Source: Gammaproteobacteria bacterium (GTDB taxonomy: Bacteria; Pseudomonadota; Gammaproteobacteria; Arenicellales; JAJDZL01). Taken from it: a DNA stretch of 64,000 bases. Position 1 is the stretch's first letter; the number at the start of each line of letters is the position of its first letter. The notes beneath the pieces were generated by a model that was not told where the DNA came from, ran no database searches, and saw only the letters and a program-made list of their open reading frames with translations. Positions 55,771 to 64,000 of the stretch are shown here, piece by piece. The DNA lies in assembly GCA_022823625.1 (NCBI GenBank), contig JAJEHQ010000034.1, positions 1 to 64,000 of the forward strand, written 5' to 3'. Position numbers and translations under genes: made by a program.

Positions 55771-56949
55771 TCACATAGAGCATTCGCTAGCGTATACGTC
55801 CTGGTGCATGTTCAAAACTGTTTCGCGCACCGATGTTGTCCATCTGCCGTCGCTGTCTTCAACCACTTCGCGGCTATAGAAGTTCTGAATTGGAAAGTGA
55901 TTTGGTCCCATTGTGAACTCTCCACGCACTGAGTCAAAATCGGCTTTTTGCAGCGCCGCTCGCAATCCGTCGACATTGCTCATATCACCGCCAACAGCTT
56001 CAACCGCACTCTTGATGTACATCACAGCGTCATAGCTTTGTGCAGCATAAAAACTTGGGTACTTGTCATACTTTGCTTTGAAGGCATCAACAAACTTCTT
56101 GTTTGCAGCATTATCCAGATCAGGCGCCCAGAATTGAGTCATGGTTGTCCCGAGAACACCTGACATTTCTGCTTGCTGAAATCGCGGTAAACTGATGGAG
56201 TCGACGGTAAACACGGTATACAGGTCAACTTGGCCAGACAGTCCAGATTGTTGATATTGTTTGATGAATGCAGGACCGTGCTTGCCAGGATAGAACACAA
56301 ACACACCATCCGGATTTGCGGCCTTCACCTTAGATAGTTCGGCTGCCCAGTCAATTTGATCCGGCCACTTGGTCATGTCTTCACCGACAATCTCGCCTGT
56401 AAATGTTCGTTTTACACCGGCAACCATATTCTTGCCAGCTGCGTAAAGTGGGGCGATGACATATAGTGAATCGACACCGCGCTGATTCAGGACTTCGCCC
56501 ATTGCCATGGGAGTCTGGTCGTTCTGCCAGGAGATGCTGAAGAAATTCTCATGACAGCCTTTACCCGCTAGCTGTGATGGACCTGCATTTGCGCTGATCA
56601 GAATTTTTCCAGCATCGAGCACTGTGGTTGCGGATGCTAGTAGCACGTGCGACCAGATATAGCCAAAGACGATGTCGACTTTATCTTGAGTGACCAGACG
56701 TTCTGTTGCCTGCTTGCCTTTTTGAGGATTAAACTCATCGTCGCCATAAACGACTTCAACATCCACTGGTCCCATTTTGTGGCCAATGTGTTCCAGTGCC
56801 AGCTCTACGGCATCTCTCATGTCATTACCGATGACTGCTGCTGGAGTGGTCAGTGTCGTTACAAACCCGAGCTTAACAGTAGCAGAAAAGGCATTCGGCG
56901 CAACCAGCATCAAACACATTGCAATGACTAGGGTAATTTTCGATTTCAT
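55771..56949 (-). CDS. Periplasmic substrate-binding protein of the Liv-type transporter
   Basis: A 392-residue Peripla_BP_6-type protein. The signal peptide ends near NAFSA (about residue 23) and the mature part begins TVKLGFVTTLTTPAAVIG. Later motifs include DAVELALEHIG, EVVYGDDEFNPQKGKQATERLV, NFFSISWQNDQTPMAMGE and FYAAQSYDAVMYIKSAVE. The family binds branched-chain amino acids, amides, urea or aromatic acids; the ligand here is not evident. It is the first gene of the leftward liv operon, separated from the permeases by hairpins. Confidence 0.9.
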   Translation of the reverse strand: MKSKITLVIAMCLMLVAPNAFSATVKLGFVTTLTTPAAVIGNDMRDAVELALEHIGHKMGPVDVEVVYGDDEFNPQKGKQATERLVTQDKVDIVFGYIWSHVLLASATTVLDAGKILISANAGPSQLAGKGCHENFFSISWQNDQTPMAMGEVLNQRGVDSLYVIAPLYAAGKNMVAGVKRTFTGEIVGEDMTKWPDQIDWAAELSKVKAANPDGVFVFYPGKHGPAFIKQYQQSGLSGQVDLYTVFTVDSISLPRFQQAEMSGVLGTTMTQFWAPDLDNAANKKFVDAFKAKYDKYPSFYAAQSYDAVMYIKSAVEAVGGDMSNVDGLRAALQKADFDSVRGEFTMGPNHFPIQNFYSREVVEDSDGRWTTSVRETVLNMHQDVYASECSM

Positions 56950-57262
56950 TTTTCAGATTCCAGTTAATTTCGTTGATATAGATTAATTTCCAGATTGCTT
57001 TACCCCGCTAGGGTGCAGTAAGTTATTGTACTCAATCGTATCCTAACTTGAGAGTTATGGAAGCCTTGCAAATTCAGAGTCAAATTCATGCAAGTTCAGA
57101 TTTGACAGATATTGAGCGGAGCTTTAGCGGTGGAACTGCCCCTTGGTTCTTCGATACCGGTGCACGACACTAGAAAAATAATTGTCCGTGGAACTAATTC
57201 GCTCAAAATTGAATCGTGCATCTGCTGCAATGAACAGATTTAATCGATGTTAATCTTTAGAA
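56950..57262. other. Intergenic region between queG and the binding-protein gene
   Basis: Both flanking genes point left: queG ends at 57263 and the binding-protein gene starts at 56949. No gene is seen in 313 bases. The promoter of the liv operon should lie in the left part (about 56960-57050). I saw no obvious regulator-binding palindrome. Confidence 0.4.
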
Positions 57263-58324
57263 TCAGTTCAAATGTTGTTCGAGGGCCCATTGAACATGCT
57301 CTCGTACTAGATCTGACTCATGGTATTGACGTGTCTTGAGTGCTCGAATCGATGCATTAGAGGGTTTTGAGTTTCCCAGTGCGACTGCAATATTTCTTAG
57401 CCATCGATCATAGCCGAGGCGACGAATGGCTGAATTTTGAGTTTTTTCGAGAAACTCAATTTTTGACCACATGAACAATTTGCTCAGTTGGCTTGAATCC
57501 AAACCATGTCTGACTCGAAAGCCTGGTTCATCAGAAACTGAAGCGAATCGATTCCAAGGGCAGACTACCTGGCAGTCGTCGCACCCAAATATTCGATTCC
57601 CGATTGCACGTCGATACTGAATTGGAATGGAACCTTTGAGTTCAATCGTTAGATAGGAAATGCATTTTCGCGCATCGACAACATAGGGCTCTACGATGGC
57701 TTGAGTGGGGCAGATATTGATGCAGGCAGAGCAAACACCGCAGTGATCTTTCTCCGGTTGGTCCACAGGTAACGGTAAATCAGTGTATAGCTCACCCAAG
57801 AAAAACCAGGAGCCTGCTTTCCGATTCAATAGGTTGGAGTGCTTACCGATCCAACCTAGTCCAGCTTTCTGGGCGATTGGTTTTTCCATCACGGGTGCGC
57901 TGTCAGCAAATGCACGGTAGCCGAATTCTCCTACTTCATCTTGAATTCGATAAGCGAGTTTCTGTAGCTTTTTTCGAATCAGTTTGTGGTAGTCGGTACC
58001 GGTCGCATATCGAGAAATGAATCCTAACGCTGGATCATCTAACGATTCATTGATGTCTTTCGCATCAGCAGGCCAATAGTCCATACGGGCAGAAATTATT
58101 CTAACCGTACCCGGAATCAGTAGTTCTGCACGAGTTCGCTTATTTCCATGTTTGCCCATGTAGTCAAGTTCACCATGCAGCCCCTTGTCAAGCCATTGAT
58201 TTAGATGGTTTTCAGCTTGTGTGAGATCCGTATCGGCGATACCAACCTGTTGAAAACCAAGTTCTCTACCCCAGAGCTTGATGGAATTTGCAAGTTTTCC
58301 CAAGTTGATTTCGGTAGATTGCAT
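57263..58324 (-). CDS. queG: Epoxyqueuosine reductase
   Basis: QueG converts epoxyqueuosine to queuosine in tRNA with cobalamin and iron-sulfur clusters. The 353-residue protein has ELGFQQVGIADTDL, the FADSAPVMEKPIAQKAGLGWIGKHSNL region (about 141-168) containing the catalytic Asp, and two cluster motifs CGVCSACINICPTQA (about 196-210) and CDDCQVVCPWN (about 250-260). HEAT-like C-terminal helices are present. Length is normal. It is not near other queuosine genes here. Confidence 0.95.
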   Translation of the reverse strand: MQSTEINLGKLANSIKLWGRELGFQQVGIADTDLTQAENHLNQWLDKGLHGELDYMGKHGNKRTRAELLIPGTVRIISARMDYWPADAKDINESLDDPALGFISRYATGTDYHKLIRKKLQKLAYRIQDEVGEFGYRAFADSAPVMEKPIAQKAGLGWIGKHSNLLNRKAGSWFFLGELYTDLPLPVDQPEKDHCGVCSACINICPTQAIVEPYVVDARKCISYLTIELKGSIPIQYRRAIGNRIFGCDDCQVVCPWNRFASVSDEPGFRVRHGLDSSQLSKLFMWSKIEFLEKTQNSAIRRLGYDRWLRNIAVALGNSKPSNASIRALKTRQYHESDLVREHVQWALEQHLN

Positions 58325-58461
58325 GGTACGCTATACTGACTATGTAAAGCCTTTTCCTGGCGAAAGTCAATCGACTGGTGAACCCATTGAAAAGGGGAGC
58401 AGTCAATTACTATACTATCAAGCAACGTACCAAGATGAAAAAGGTTGGTATCGAAATCCGA

Positions 58462-58966
58462 AAATAGAAAAAGCGGATATTGCCTTGCCGGTTGTTACGA
58501 ACTATTGATGATGTGCTGTATGACTTTTGCGTTTGAAACAGCCAAATATGGTGATCCGGAAATTCAGTTCTCTGGCGTGTCGCCGACAGTGGTAATGCAG
58601 TGGATTGTTGGATTTCGAAGAGAGCGTGTACTTTTGTATTCGGGCGATATTATTGACACAGAAGAAGCGCTGCGAATCGGATTGGTGAACCAGGTTGTGC
58701 CAGACGACGAGCTTGAGGATAAGACAATGCGTTATGCACGACGGGTTGTAACTGTTGACCAGGTCGCGGTTTAGATGATGAGAACCTGCATCAATTTTAC
58801 CGCGGAGAATACATGCTTCGTCTAGCTGATTCAGTACGGGGTCCACAATGGTGCGATCGTTGAAGCAACTGAAACGGAAAGCTATGTGAAATTCAGGGAG
58901 ATCACAGAACGCGAGGGATAGACCGCCGCCATCTGCTAGCGCGAAGCACAGTTTCGGTAGAAATTT
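58462..58966 (+). pseudogene. Enoyl-CoA hydratase/isomerase (crotonase) gene remnant
   Basis: A stretch beginning GYCLAGCYEL (normally GYCLGGG-EL) continues through AKYGDPEIQFSG and SGDIIDTEEALRIGLVNQVV, the second half of a crotonase with its oxyanion-hole glycine helix, to a stop at 58772-58774. Further downstream, in another frame, TETESYVKFREITEREG followed by stop codons and REAQF match a crotonase C-terminus. The N-terminal third is absent and the 3' part is frameshifted and has stops, so the gene is dead. It precedes the second liv operon, as acyl-CoA enzymes often do in aromatic or branched-acid degradation clusters. Confidence 0.85.
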
Positions 58967-59009
58967 CTGTACGTTGGCTGCGTGACTTCACAAGGAAAAG
59001 CCCGTTGTC

Positions 59010-59801
59010 ATGACAAATATTCTCGAAGTTGACAATGTTACCAAGTATTTCGGTGCATTTCGGGCGATCAATTCCTGTAGTCTCCAGGTAACCGCAGGCA
59101 CAATTTCCGGTTTAATCGGCCCCAACGGCGCCGGAAAATCAACCATGTTCAATATTGTGGCGGGTGTTCACCTGCCGGATTCCGGTACGGTGACTTTGAA
59201 CAGCACCGATGTAACCGGTCTTCCTGCTCACCGGATGTTTCACTACGGCTTGCTGAGAACCTTTCAGATTCCACACGAGTTTTCGAATGTCCGGGTGATC
59301 AACAATCTACTGATGGTTCCACCGAACCAGTCTGGTGAAAACCTGGTTACTGCACTGTTTCGGCCATCAGCATTCAAACCTCAGGAAGAGAATATGAGGC
59401 AGAAAGCATTGGAAATTCTTGAATTTATTGGCCTGTCACACGTCAAGTATGAACTCGCTGGTAACTTGTCAGGTGGGCAGAAAAAACTTCTGGAATTGGG
59501 AAGGACACTCATGGTGGATCCAAAGATCGTCCTCCTGGATGAATTGGGTGCGGGGGTGAATAGAACGCTACTCAGTACATTGGCGGACAACATCAAGAAA
59601 CTGAATGAAGAACTCAAAATGACATTCTTCATCATAGAGCACAACATGGAGTTCATTTCCCGCCTTTGTCATGATGTTTCGGTTATGGTCGAAGGTGAAA
59701 TGGTTACCAACGGTAGTCCCGAACAGGTACTCAACGATCCGCAGGTCGTTGAGGCCTATTTTGGTGGCGGCAAACGTGTTCAGACTTCTCAGCCGGGTTG
59801 A
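59010..59801 (+). CDS. Branched-chain amino acid type ABC transporter ATPase (LivG-like, second system)
   Basis: A 263-residue ATPase with Walker A GPNGAGKSTM (about 37-46), FQIPHEFSNVRVINNLL in the Q-loop region, the signature NLSGGQKKLLELGRTL (about 152-167) and Walker B IVLLDELGAGVNR (about 173-185). Here DEL replaces the usual DEP; Glu is kept. The H-loop is FIIEHNMEFI. It is the first gene of a rightward operon (G, F, H, M) whose members lie 3-15 bases apart. The crotonase remnant is just upstream. Confidence 0.92.
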   Translation: MTNILEVDNVTKYFGAFRAINSCSLQVTAGTISGLIGPNGAGKSTMFNIVAGVHLPDSGTVTLNSTDVTGLPAHRMFHYGLLRTFQIPHEFSNVRVINNLLMVPPNQSGENLVTALFRPSAFKPQEENMRQKALEILEFIGLSHVKYELAGNLSGGQKKLLELGRTLMVDPKIVLLDELGAGVNRTLLSTLADNIKKLNEELKMTFFIIEHNMEFISRLCHDVSVMVEGEMVTNGSPEQVLNDPQVVEAYFGGGKRVQTSQPG

Positions 59802-59804
59802 TTT

Positions 59805-60506
59805 ATGCTGATTCAGGCCAGCAATATGGTTTCTGGATACGGTGGTGAACCGATTCTTCAGGGTGTTGATATTGCGCTGGAAGCAGGAAGGATTGGCGTA
59901 ATTGTTGGTCCCAATGGCGCAGGTAAATCGACCGCACTCAAGAGTCTGTTTGGACTGATTAGCCTTGATCAGGGCCGCGTACTTTTTGATGGCACTGACA
60001 TCACTCTGGTCGCACCGGACAAACGGGTTGGACTCGGCATCGGCTACGTGCCGCAGGAAATGAATATCTTTCCTTCCCTCACTGTTCAGGAGAATCTCGA
60101 AATGGGAGCGATCATTCGGGATGATGATTTTTCACATGTCATTGATCAGACGTTCGAAATATTTCCGCCACTCAAGGACAAGCGGTATAGCGAAGCCGGC
60201 CAACTGTCTGGCGGGCAACGTCAGATGGTTGCGATTGGTCGAGCATTGATGGTTGAACCGCGCTTATTGTTGCTTGATGAGCCCACTGTTGGTCTTTCGC
60301 CAGCATTTGTGCAGGACATCATCGAACGAATTACTTCGATTGCCCGATCCGGGGTGGGTATCTTGGTCGTGGAACAGAATGCCCGCCGCGCATTGGAAAT
60401 CGCTGATACTGGTTTCGTACTGGCCGGTGGAAAGAACTTGTACACGGATACGGGTGAGAATCTACTGAATGATCCGGAAGTTGCCCGTAGTTTTTTGGGT
60501 GGATAG
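59805..60506 (+). CDS. Branched-chain amino acid type ABC transporter ATPase (LivF-like, second system)
   Basis: A 233-residue ATPase: Walker A GPNGAGKSTA (about 36-45), the signature GQLSGGQRQMVAIGRAL (about 133-149), Walker B LLLLDEPTVGLSP (about 155-167) and VVEQNARRALEIAD. All catalytic residues are conventional, unlike the LivF-like protein of the first system. It starts three bases after the LivG-like gene and ends eight bases before the LivH-like permease. Confidence 0.93.
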   Translation: MLIQASNMVSGYGGEPILQGVDIALEAGRIGVIVGPNGAGKSTALKSLFGLISLDQGRVLFDGTDITLVAPDKRVGLGIGYVPQEMNIFPSLTVQENLEMGAIIRDDDFSHVIDQTFEIFPPLKDKRYSEAGQLSGGQRQMVAIGRALMVEPRLLLLDEPTVGLSPAFVQDIIERITSIARSGVGILVVEQNARRALEIADTGFVLAGGKNLYTDTGENLLNDPEVARSFLGG

Positions 60507-60514
60507 GACCGCCG

Positions 60515-61519
60515 ATGAATGAACTGATTTTCTTCATCAACAAAGTAATTATTTCCGGCACGATCATCGGCTGCATTTACGCGCTGGGAGCAGTCGGCGC
60601 CACCCTGGTGTTCGGGATTCTGAGATTCGCCAATTTTGCACACGCTGATATGATGACGGTTGGTGCATTCGTTGCGCTTGTTTTCGTCTCCTGGTTTCCA
60701 GGTGCCGGATCTGTAGTCGGCCTGCCAACCGGTTTTGTCATGTTGCCGGTAGCAATGGTCTTTGTTGCGATCATGTCTGTCGCACTCGACCGGATGTTTT
60801 ATCGACCTTTGCGTGAACGCAATGTCAAGCCCATATTGTTGCTTGTTGCCTCAATCGGAGTCATGCTGATGATTCAGGGACTGGTGAGACTGTTCGCGGG
60901 GACCGCACCAAGACATTTCTTCAGCGCTGAAAAAAAGGATATTTTTCGTATTGAACTGCCATTTGAGCTTTCCACGCGCGACATTGTCATTACTGAACCC
61001 CAAATATTGCTGATCATTACAACGATCGTTTGTATTTTCTGTCTGCATCGATTTCTTACCGGTACCCGCCTCGGAAAGGCTATGAGAGCCATGTCGGACA
61101 ATCCTGACCTGGCGCTAATCACTGGGATTAATACCGACAGGGTAGTCAGTGCAACTTGGATGATTGCTGGCACTCTGGCAGCTGCAGGTGGTGTATTGCT
61201 ATCGCTCGACGTCATTTTGAAACCGGATTTGAGCTTCAATCTCTTACTACCAATCTTTGCGGCTGCGATTGTTGGTGGCGTTGGCCGACCCTATGGTGCT
61301 ATCGCAGGCGGGCTGCTCGTTGGGTTTACAGAATCGCTGGCAATTTTCAATTGGTCAATTTTACTGAGGCCACTTGCACCATACATTCCAGACTGGGTGG
61401 AAATACCCTCAAAACTGGCATTTGTTCCAACTGAATACAAGATTGTGGTGCCTTTCGTGATTCTTATCGTAGTGCTGATCTGGCGGCCGACCGGAATATT
61501 CCGCGGACAGGTTTTATAG
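60515..61519 (+). CDS. Branched-chain amino acid type ABC transporter permease (LivH-like, second system)
   Basis: A 334-residue permease with GCIYALGAVGATLVFGILRFANFAHADMMTVGAF (about 19-52) and FAAAIVGGVGRPYGAIAGGLLVGFTESLA (about 248-276), both classic LivH segments. About eight to nine helices are visible. It is the third gene of the second liv operon and carries the EAA-like cytoplasmic loop around GKAMRAMSDNPDLALITGI (about 188-206). Confidence 0.92.
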   Translation: MNELIFFINKVIISGTIIGCIYALGAVGATLVFGILRFANFAHADMMTVGAFVALVFVSWFPGAGSVVGLPTGFVMLPVAMVFVAIMSVALDRMFYRPLRERNVKPILLLVASIGVMLMIQGLVRLFAGTAPRHFFSAEKKDIFRIELPFELSTRDIVITEPQILLIITTIVCIFCLHRFLTGTRLGKAMRAMSDNPDLALITGINTDRVVSATWMIAGTLAAAGGVLLSLDVILKPDLSFNLLLPIFAAAIVGGVGRPYGAIAGGLLVGFTESLAIFNWSILLRPLAPYIPDWVEIPSKLAFVPTEYKIVVPFVILIVVLIWRPTGIFRGQVL

Positions 61520-61534
61520 TGCGGGTTTCCTGAC

Positions 61535-62806
61535 ATGAATCGCTACCAGAGAGAAATCATCTTGTTTTCGATCGCTTTAGTTGCGATTCTCGTCATCCTG
61601 ATCGGTTTTGGCGAAGCCTATACGACTCGATTGATGGTGGAAATTGCTTGTCATGCGGTGCTGGCACTTGGACTGACGATTCAGTGGGGTTACGCGGGTG
61701 TTTTCAATGCTGGTGTAATGGGATTCATGGCAGTTGGCGCGTTTGTCACAATGCTTTTCAGTTTTTCAATCAATGATGAGTTCTGGAGTTCTGAAGGACC
61801 GGGTGCTCTTGCGGGTTTGGGTGTTCAAATATTGTTGTTGACTATTTTTATTGCCGCATTGACTCAGCTACATCGATTCGGGATCAGTCAAAGGATAAAA
61901 ACAGCCTGTCTGCTGACAGCTCTAATCATCGCTTTTTTCGTTTTTAACAATGCAGTTGAACCGGTTGCTCGAGTCATTGAAAGTCAGGCGGGATTCATCG
62001 GTGGATTTGGATTACCGGTCATTGTTGGCTGGATTGCCGGGGGAATTACTGCGGCGATTGTTGCCTATGGAATTGGCAAGGCGTGCCTTGGTCTCAGAAG
62101 CGATTACCTGGCTATCGCGACGTTGGGTTTTGCAGAAATCATTAAAGCAATACTGAAGAATGCCGACTGGTTGACCCGAGGAACCCTGACCGTGTCTCCA
62201 TTGCCTTGGCCGGTACCGACTCCGAATGACATTGGCTTTGTGCTGGCTCGTTCCGCTTACCTGAGCCTGATGGCGGTGATTGTTGTCGCTATGTTTCTTT
62301 TACTGCAAAGAGCCTATCACGCACCTTGGGGACGAATGATGAGAGCGATTCGCGACAATGAAGTGGCGGCTGCAGCGATGGGGAAGGATGTCAATTTCAG
62401 ACGTCTGGAGATATTCGTTCTGGGTTCCGGTTTGATCGGTATCGGTGGCGCTGCGCTGACTACATTTGGCAGAATATTTGATCCGGCTGGGTTTCACCCG
62501 TTGAAGAACACTTTTGTTATCTGGGTGATGGTACTTGTTGGTGGCGCGGGTAGCAACCTAGGTGCGATTTTCGGTGCGACAGCCATTTACATCATTTGGA
62601 CAATGTCAGAACCGTTGACGCTGTTTGTCTTCGATGTGGTTGCAAATTACGGGACTGAGTGGTTCAACTGGGAGCCACCTGCAGATTTGGCAGCAAGGGC
62701 ACTGCAGACACGGGTGTTTCTTATTGGTCTCACCATCACAATTGCACTTCGATATGTTCCTCACGGACTGATACCTGAGGATGCAAGGAGGTTGAGGTCA
62801 GTATGA
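61535..62806 (+). CDS. Branched-chain amino acid type ABC transporter permease (LivM-like, second system)
   Basis: A 423-residue permease, longer than the LivM of the first system (321) because of extra hydrophobic sequence near residues 70-150. Marks of the family are ALGLTIQWGYAGVFNAGVMGFMAVGAFV (about 44-71), SDYLAIATLGFAEIIKAIL (about 189-207) and the FVIWVMVLVGGAGSNLGAIFGAT region (about 324-346). It ends the operon; no substrate-binding protein gene follows before the next gene on the opposite strand. Confidence 0.92.
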   Translation: MNRYQREIILFSIALVAILVILIGFGEAYTTRLMVEIACHAVLALGLTIQWGYAGVFNAGVMGFMAVGAFVTMLFSFSINDEFWSSEGPGALAGLGVQILLLTIFIAALTQLHRFGISQRIKTACLLTALIIAFFVFNNAVEPVARVIESQAGFIGGFGLPVIVGWIAGGITAAIVAYGIGKACLGLRSDYLAIATLGFAEIIKAILKNADWLTRGTLTVSPLPWPVPTPNDIGFVLARSAYLSLMAVIVVAMFLLLQRAYHAPWGRMMRAIRDNEVAAAAMGKDVNFRRLEIFVLGSGLIGIGGAALTTFGRIFDPAGFHPLKNTFVIWVMVLVGGAGSNLGAIFGATAIYIIWTMSEPLTLFVFDVVANYGTEWFNWEPPADLAARALQTRVFLIGLTITIALRYVPHGLIPEDARRLRSV

Positions 62807-63099
62807 TCATCTTGGGGAGAAAGGCAACCGGAATATGACAGCAAAATAGTTATTTGTTTCAGCGAATGGGTGCAGCCAGAATCTAGTGTTCTGCGGAAAA
62901 TTGTTGCTCATCCTCAGAGAATTCGGAGGACATATTGAAATATTGTGCAGAAGTATTTCTTTTCGGTAGGTAATGGCTTCTACATCGAGAGTAAGCATGA
63001 TCTAACGATATTGCGAGAAGCCAGTAATAAACTATATGTTTTTTTATCCAATGCGAGAATGGGAAAATATCCACCGTATAGTCGATTTCATTTGGTTTT

Positions 63100-64000
63100 T
63101 CAATAGCGGTCAAGCAAAAGCCCCGATTTCGTTCCAAAATCAATTGACGCAGCTTTGCATGTCGTTTCCAATTGCTTAAGTTTTTTCTTCGAATCTGTGT
63201 ATGTATGAATATACATCCCGTTAGATAAACGTTCAGCCCGTTTTCTGTGACTTTGTGTGATATCCATTTTGTCTCTGTATATGAACTTAATCTGTTGAAG
63301 TCGATCCTGCGGAACATGCCTCACTAACTCGTTCATTATTTCTCGGTACGCTGCTGTGAGATGATTCACTTCGTGTTTTTCGTTGAACAACCAATAAGTT
63401 ACTTTATTTTCTCTGCTTTTTGTTTTGTCTGTCGATTTCAAATTTACCTGTAGATGCGCTTTCTTGAACACGTTGCTTCTACGTTTTGCTGAGTCTTTTG
63501 ATCTGAGATTTGCATCAACCGGATCAGGTTGAGAAGTCATACAAGTTAAAAATTTTTCCACATCTTGAAGTCTTGGTGGTATTCCTGATAGCCTAGATGT
63601 CTCTTCAATAATCAAGTCCACAATTCTTGCGTCTTCTCCTGTTGTCAGATTGGTCCAAGCCTCACTAATTTTTGACTTAGCTAATTCTTGATTCTTCTTT
63701 TCCTTGCTAATTTGTGTTGCAAACTCAAATGACTTGCCAGACGATATATTCTCAAATGACATAAATTGTCGGAGCGCCTCAGATGTTTCTACAACATCAC
63801 TGTGCAAAAGATCAATTGTTCGGACTAATCGTTCTTGCATACTGCCATGGCTCATTGGTAAATACACTCGCCATTCTTTTCCATCAGTTAATATTGCGAG
63901 TGCTACTCCAGTAATGAATGCATACTCAAACAATTGGTCATCAGCATCCACTTTACCTACAGCCTTCACTTCGATAATCAAGTTTGGTGCTTCGCTGTGT
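63100..64000 (-). CDS. Restriction-type (HsdR N-terminal-like) nuclease domain protein, 5' end outside window
   Basis: The frame enters from the right edge and is read leftward; residues before IIEVKAVGK are partly visible (EAPNL). The IEVKA motif followed by DDQLFEYAFITGVALAILTDGKEWRVYLP is typical of the PD-(D/E)xK domain of type I restriction HsdR-N-like proteins, where Glu and Lys of EVK are catalytic. The middle part is charged and helical. The C-terminal SNGMYIHTYTDSKKKLKQL resembles a small domain often found at the end of such stand-alone proteins. No methylase or specificity gene is visible, so it may be an orphan. AT-rich composition sets it apart from the liv genes. Confidence 0.65.
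   Translation of the reverse strand, partial: HSEAPNLIIEVKAVGKVDADDQLFEYAFITGVALAILTDGKEWRVYLPMSHGSMQERLVRTIDLLHSDVVETSEALRQFMSFENISSGKSFEFATQISKEKKNQELAKSKISEAWTNLTTGEDARIVDLIIEETSRLSGIPPRLQDVEKFLTCMTSQPDPVDANLRSKDSAKRRSNVFKKAHLQVNLKSTDKTKSRENKVTYWLFNEKHEVNHLTAAYREIMNELVRHVPQDRLQQIKFIYRDKMDITQSHRKRAERLSNGMYIHTYTDSKKKLKQLETTCKAASIDFGTKSGLLLDRY

Noticed and set aside
1-64000. tRNA, rRNA or riboswitch genes
   Set aside because: I looked by eye for T-loop (GGTTCRA) and known riboswitch patterns and saw none that fitted; a covariance-model scan could still find one.

Overview
The window looks like a chromosomal segment of a Gammaproteobacterium of moderate G+C. The evidence is a double-membrane envelope (LptE, a porin, a complete TolQRAB-Pal-CpoB set, a YhdP-type AsmA protein), a Pseudomonas-like trpGDC cluster, a bifunctional PBP1b, and the yebC-ruvCAB-ybgC-tol gene order typical of gammaproteobacteria. 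I cannot place it below class level. No rRNA gene, tRNA gene or CRISPR array was seen.

Layout. (1) About 1-11,100 is accessory and unstable. It starts with the tail of a probable IS transposase. An NDUFA9-like reductase gene and pyrE follow, then a VapBC-type toxin-antitoxin pair bracketed by pyrE and a degraded copy of the pyrE 5' end. Next come two DUF4143-type ATPases, a broken DUF4338 gene, a tandem AAA ATPase of unknown role and a GC-rich SRPBCC gene that looks transferred. (2) 11,100-21,600 is housekeeping: trpG-trpD-trpC, an OsmC-like gene, an AI-2E-family transporter, a radical SAM protein, cfa, a MazG-like pyrophosphohydrolase, a DUF2007 protein, mrcB and a porin. (3) 22,100-39,700 holds leuS-lptE-holA-proA-nadD-rsfS-maf, a yhdP-like gene, a small exported protein, a nitrilase, tldD-pmbA, an FmdB-type zinc ribbon, aspS and nudB. 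(4) 39,960-42,975 is a decayed denitrification island: nirV with an in-frame stop and nirK with a deletion that removes copper ligands, followed by about 1 kb without genes. (5) 42,976-51,940 holds yebC-ruvCAB-ybgC-tolQRAB-pal-cpoB, the Holliday junction and outer-membrane constriction machinery. TolB carries a tandem duplication of its N-terminal segment and TolA a 42-residue repeat array. (6) 52,125-62,806 holds two branched-chain-amino-acid-type (Liv/HAAT) ABC transporter operons on opposite strands, separated by queG and a wrecked enoyl-CoA hydratase gene. Only the first has its own substrate-binding protein. (7) The right edge holds a partial gene for a restriction-type nuclease domain protein.

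Most convincing unusual observations: the duplicated TolB N-terminal module, which includes the TolA-contacting strand; the doubly broken nirK-nirV pair inserted in a conserved gene order; and the pyrE 5' duplication around VapBC. I found no complete, clearly new multi-gene system. The least explained intact genes are the tandem AAA ATPase (5514-7592) and its DUF4143 neighbours.
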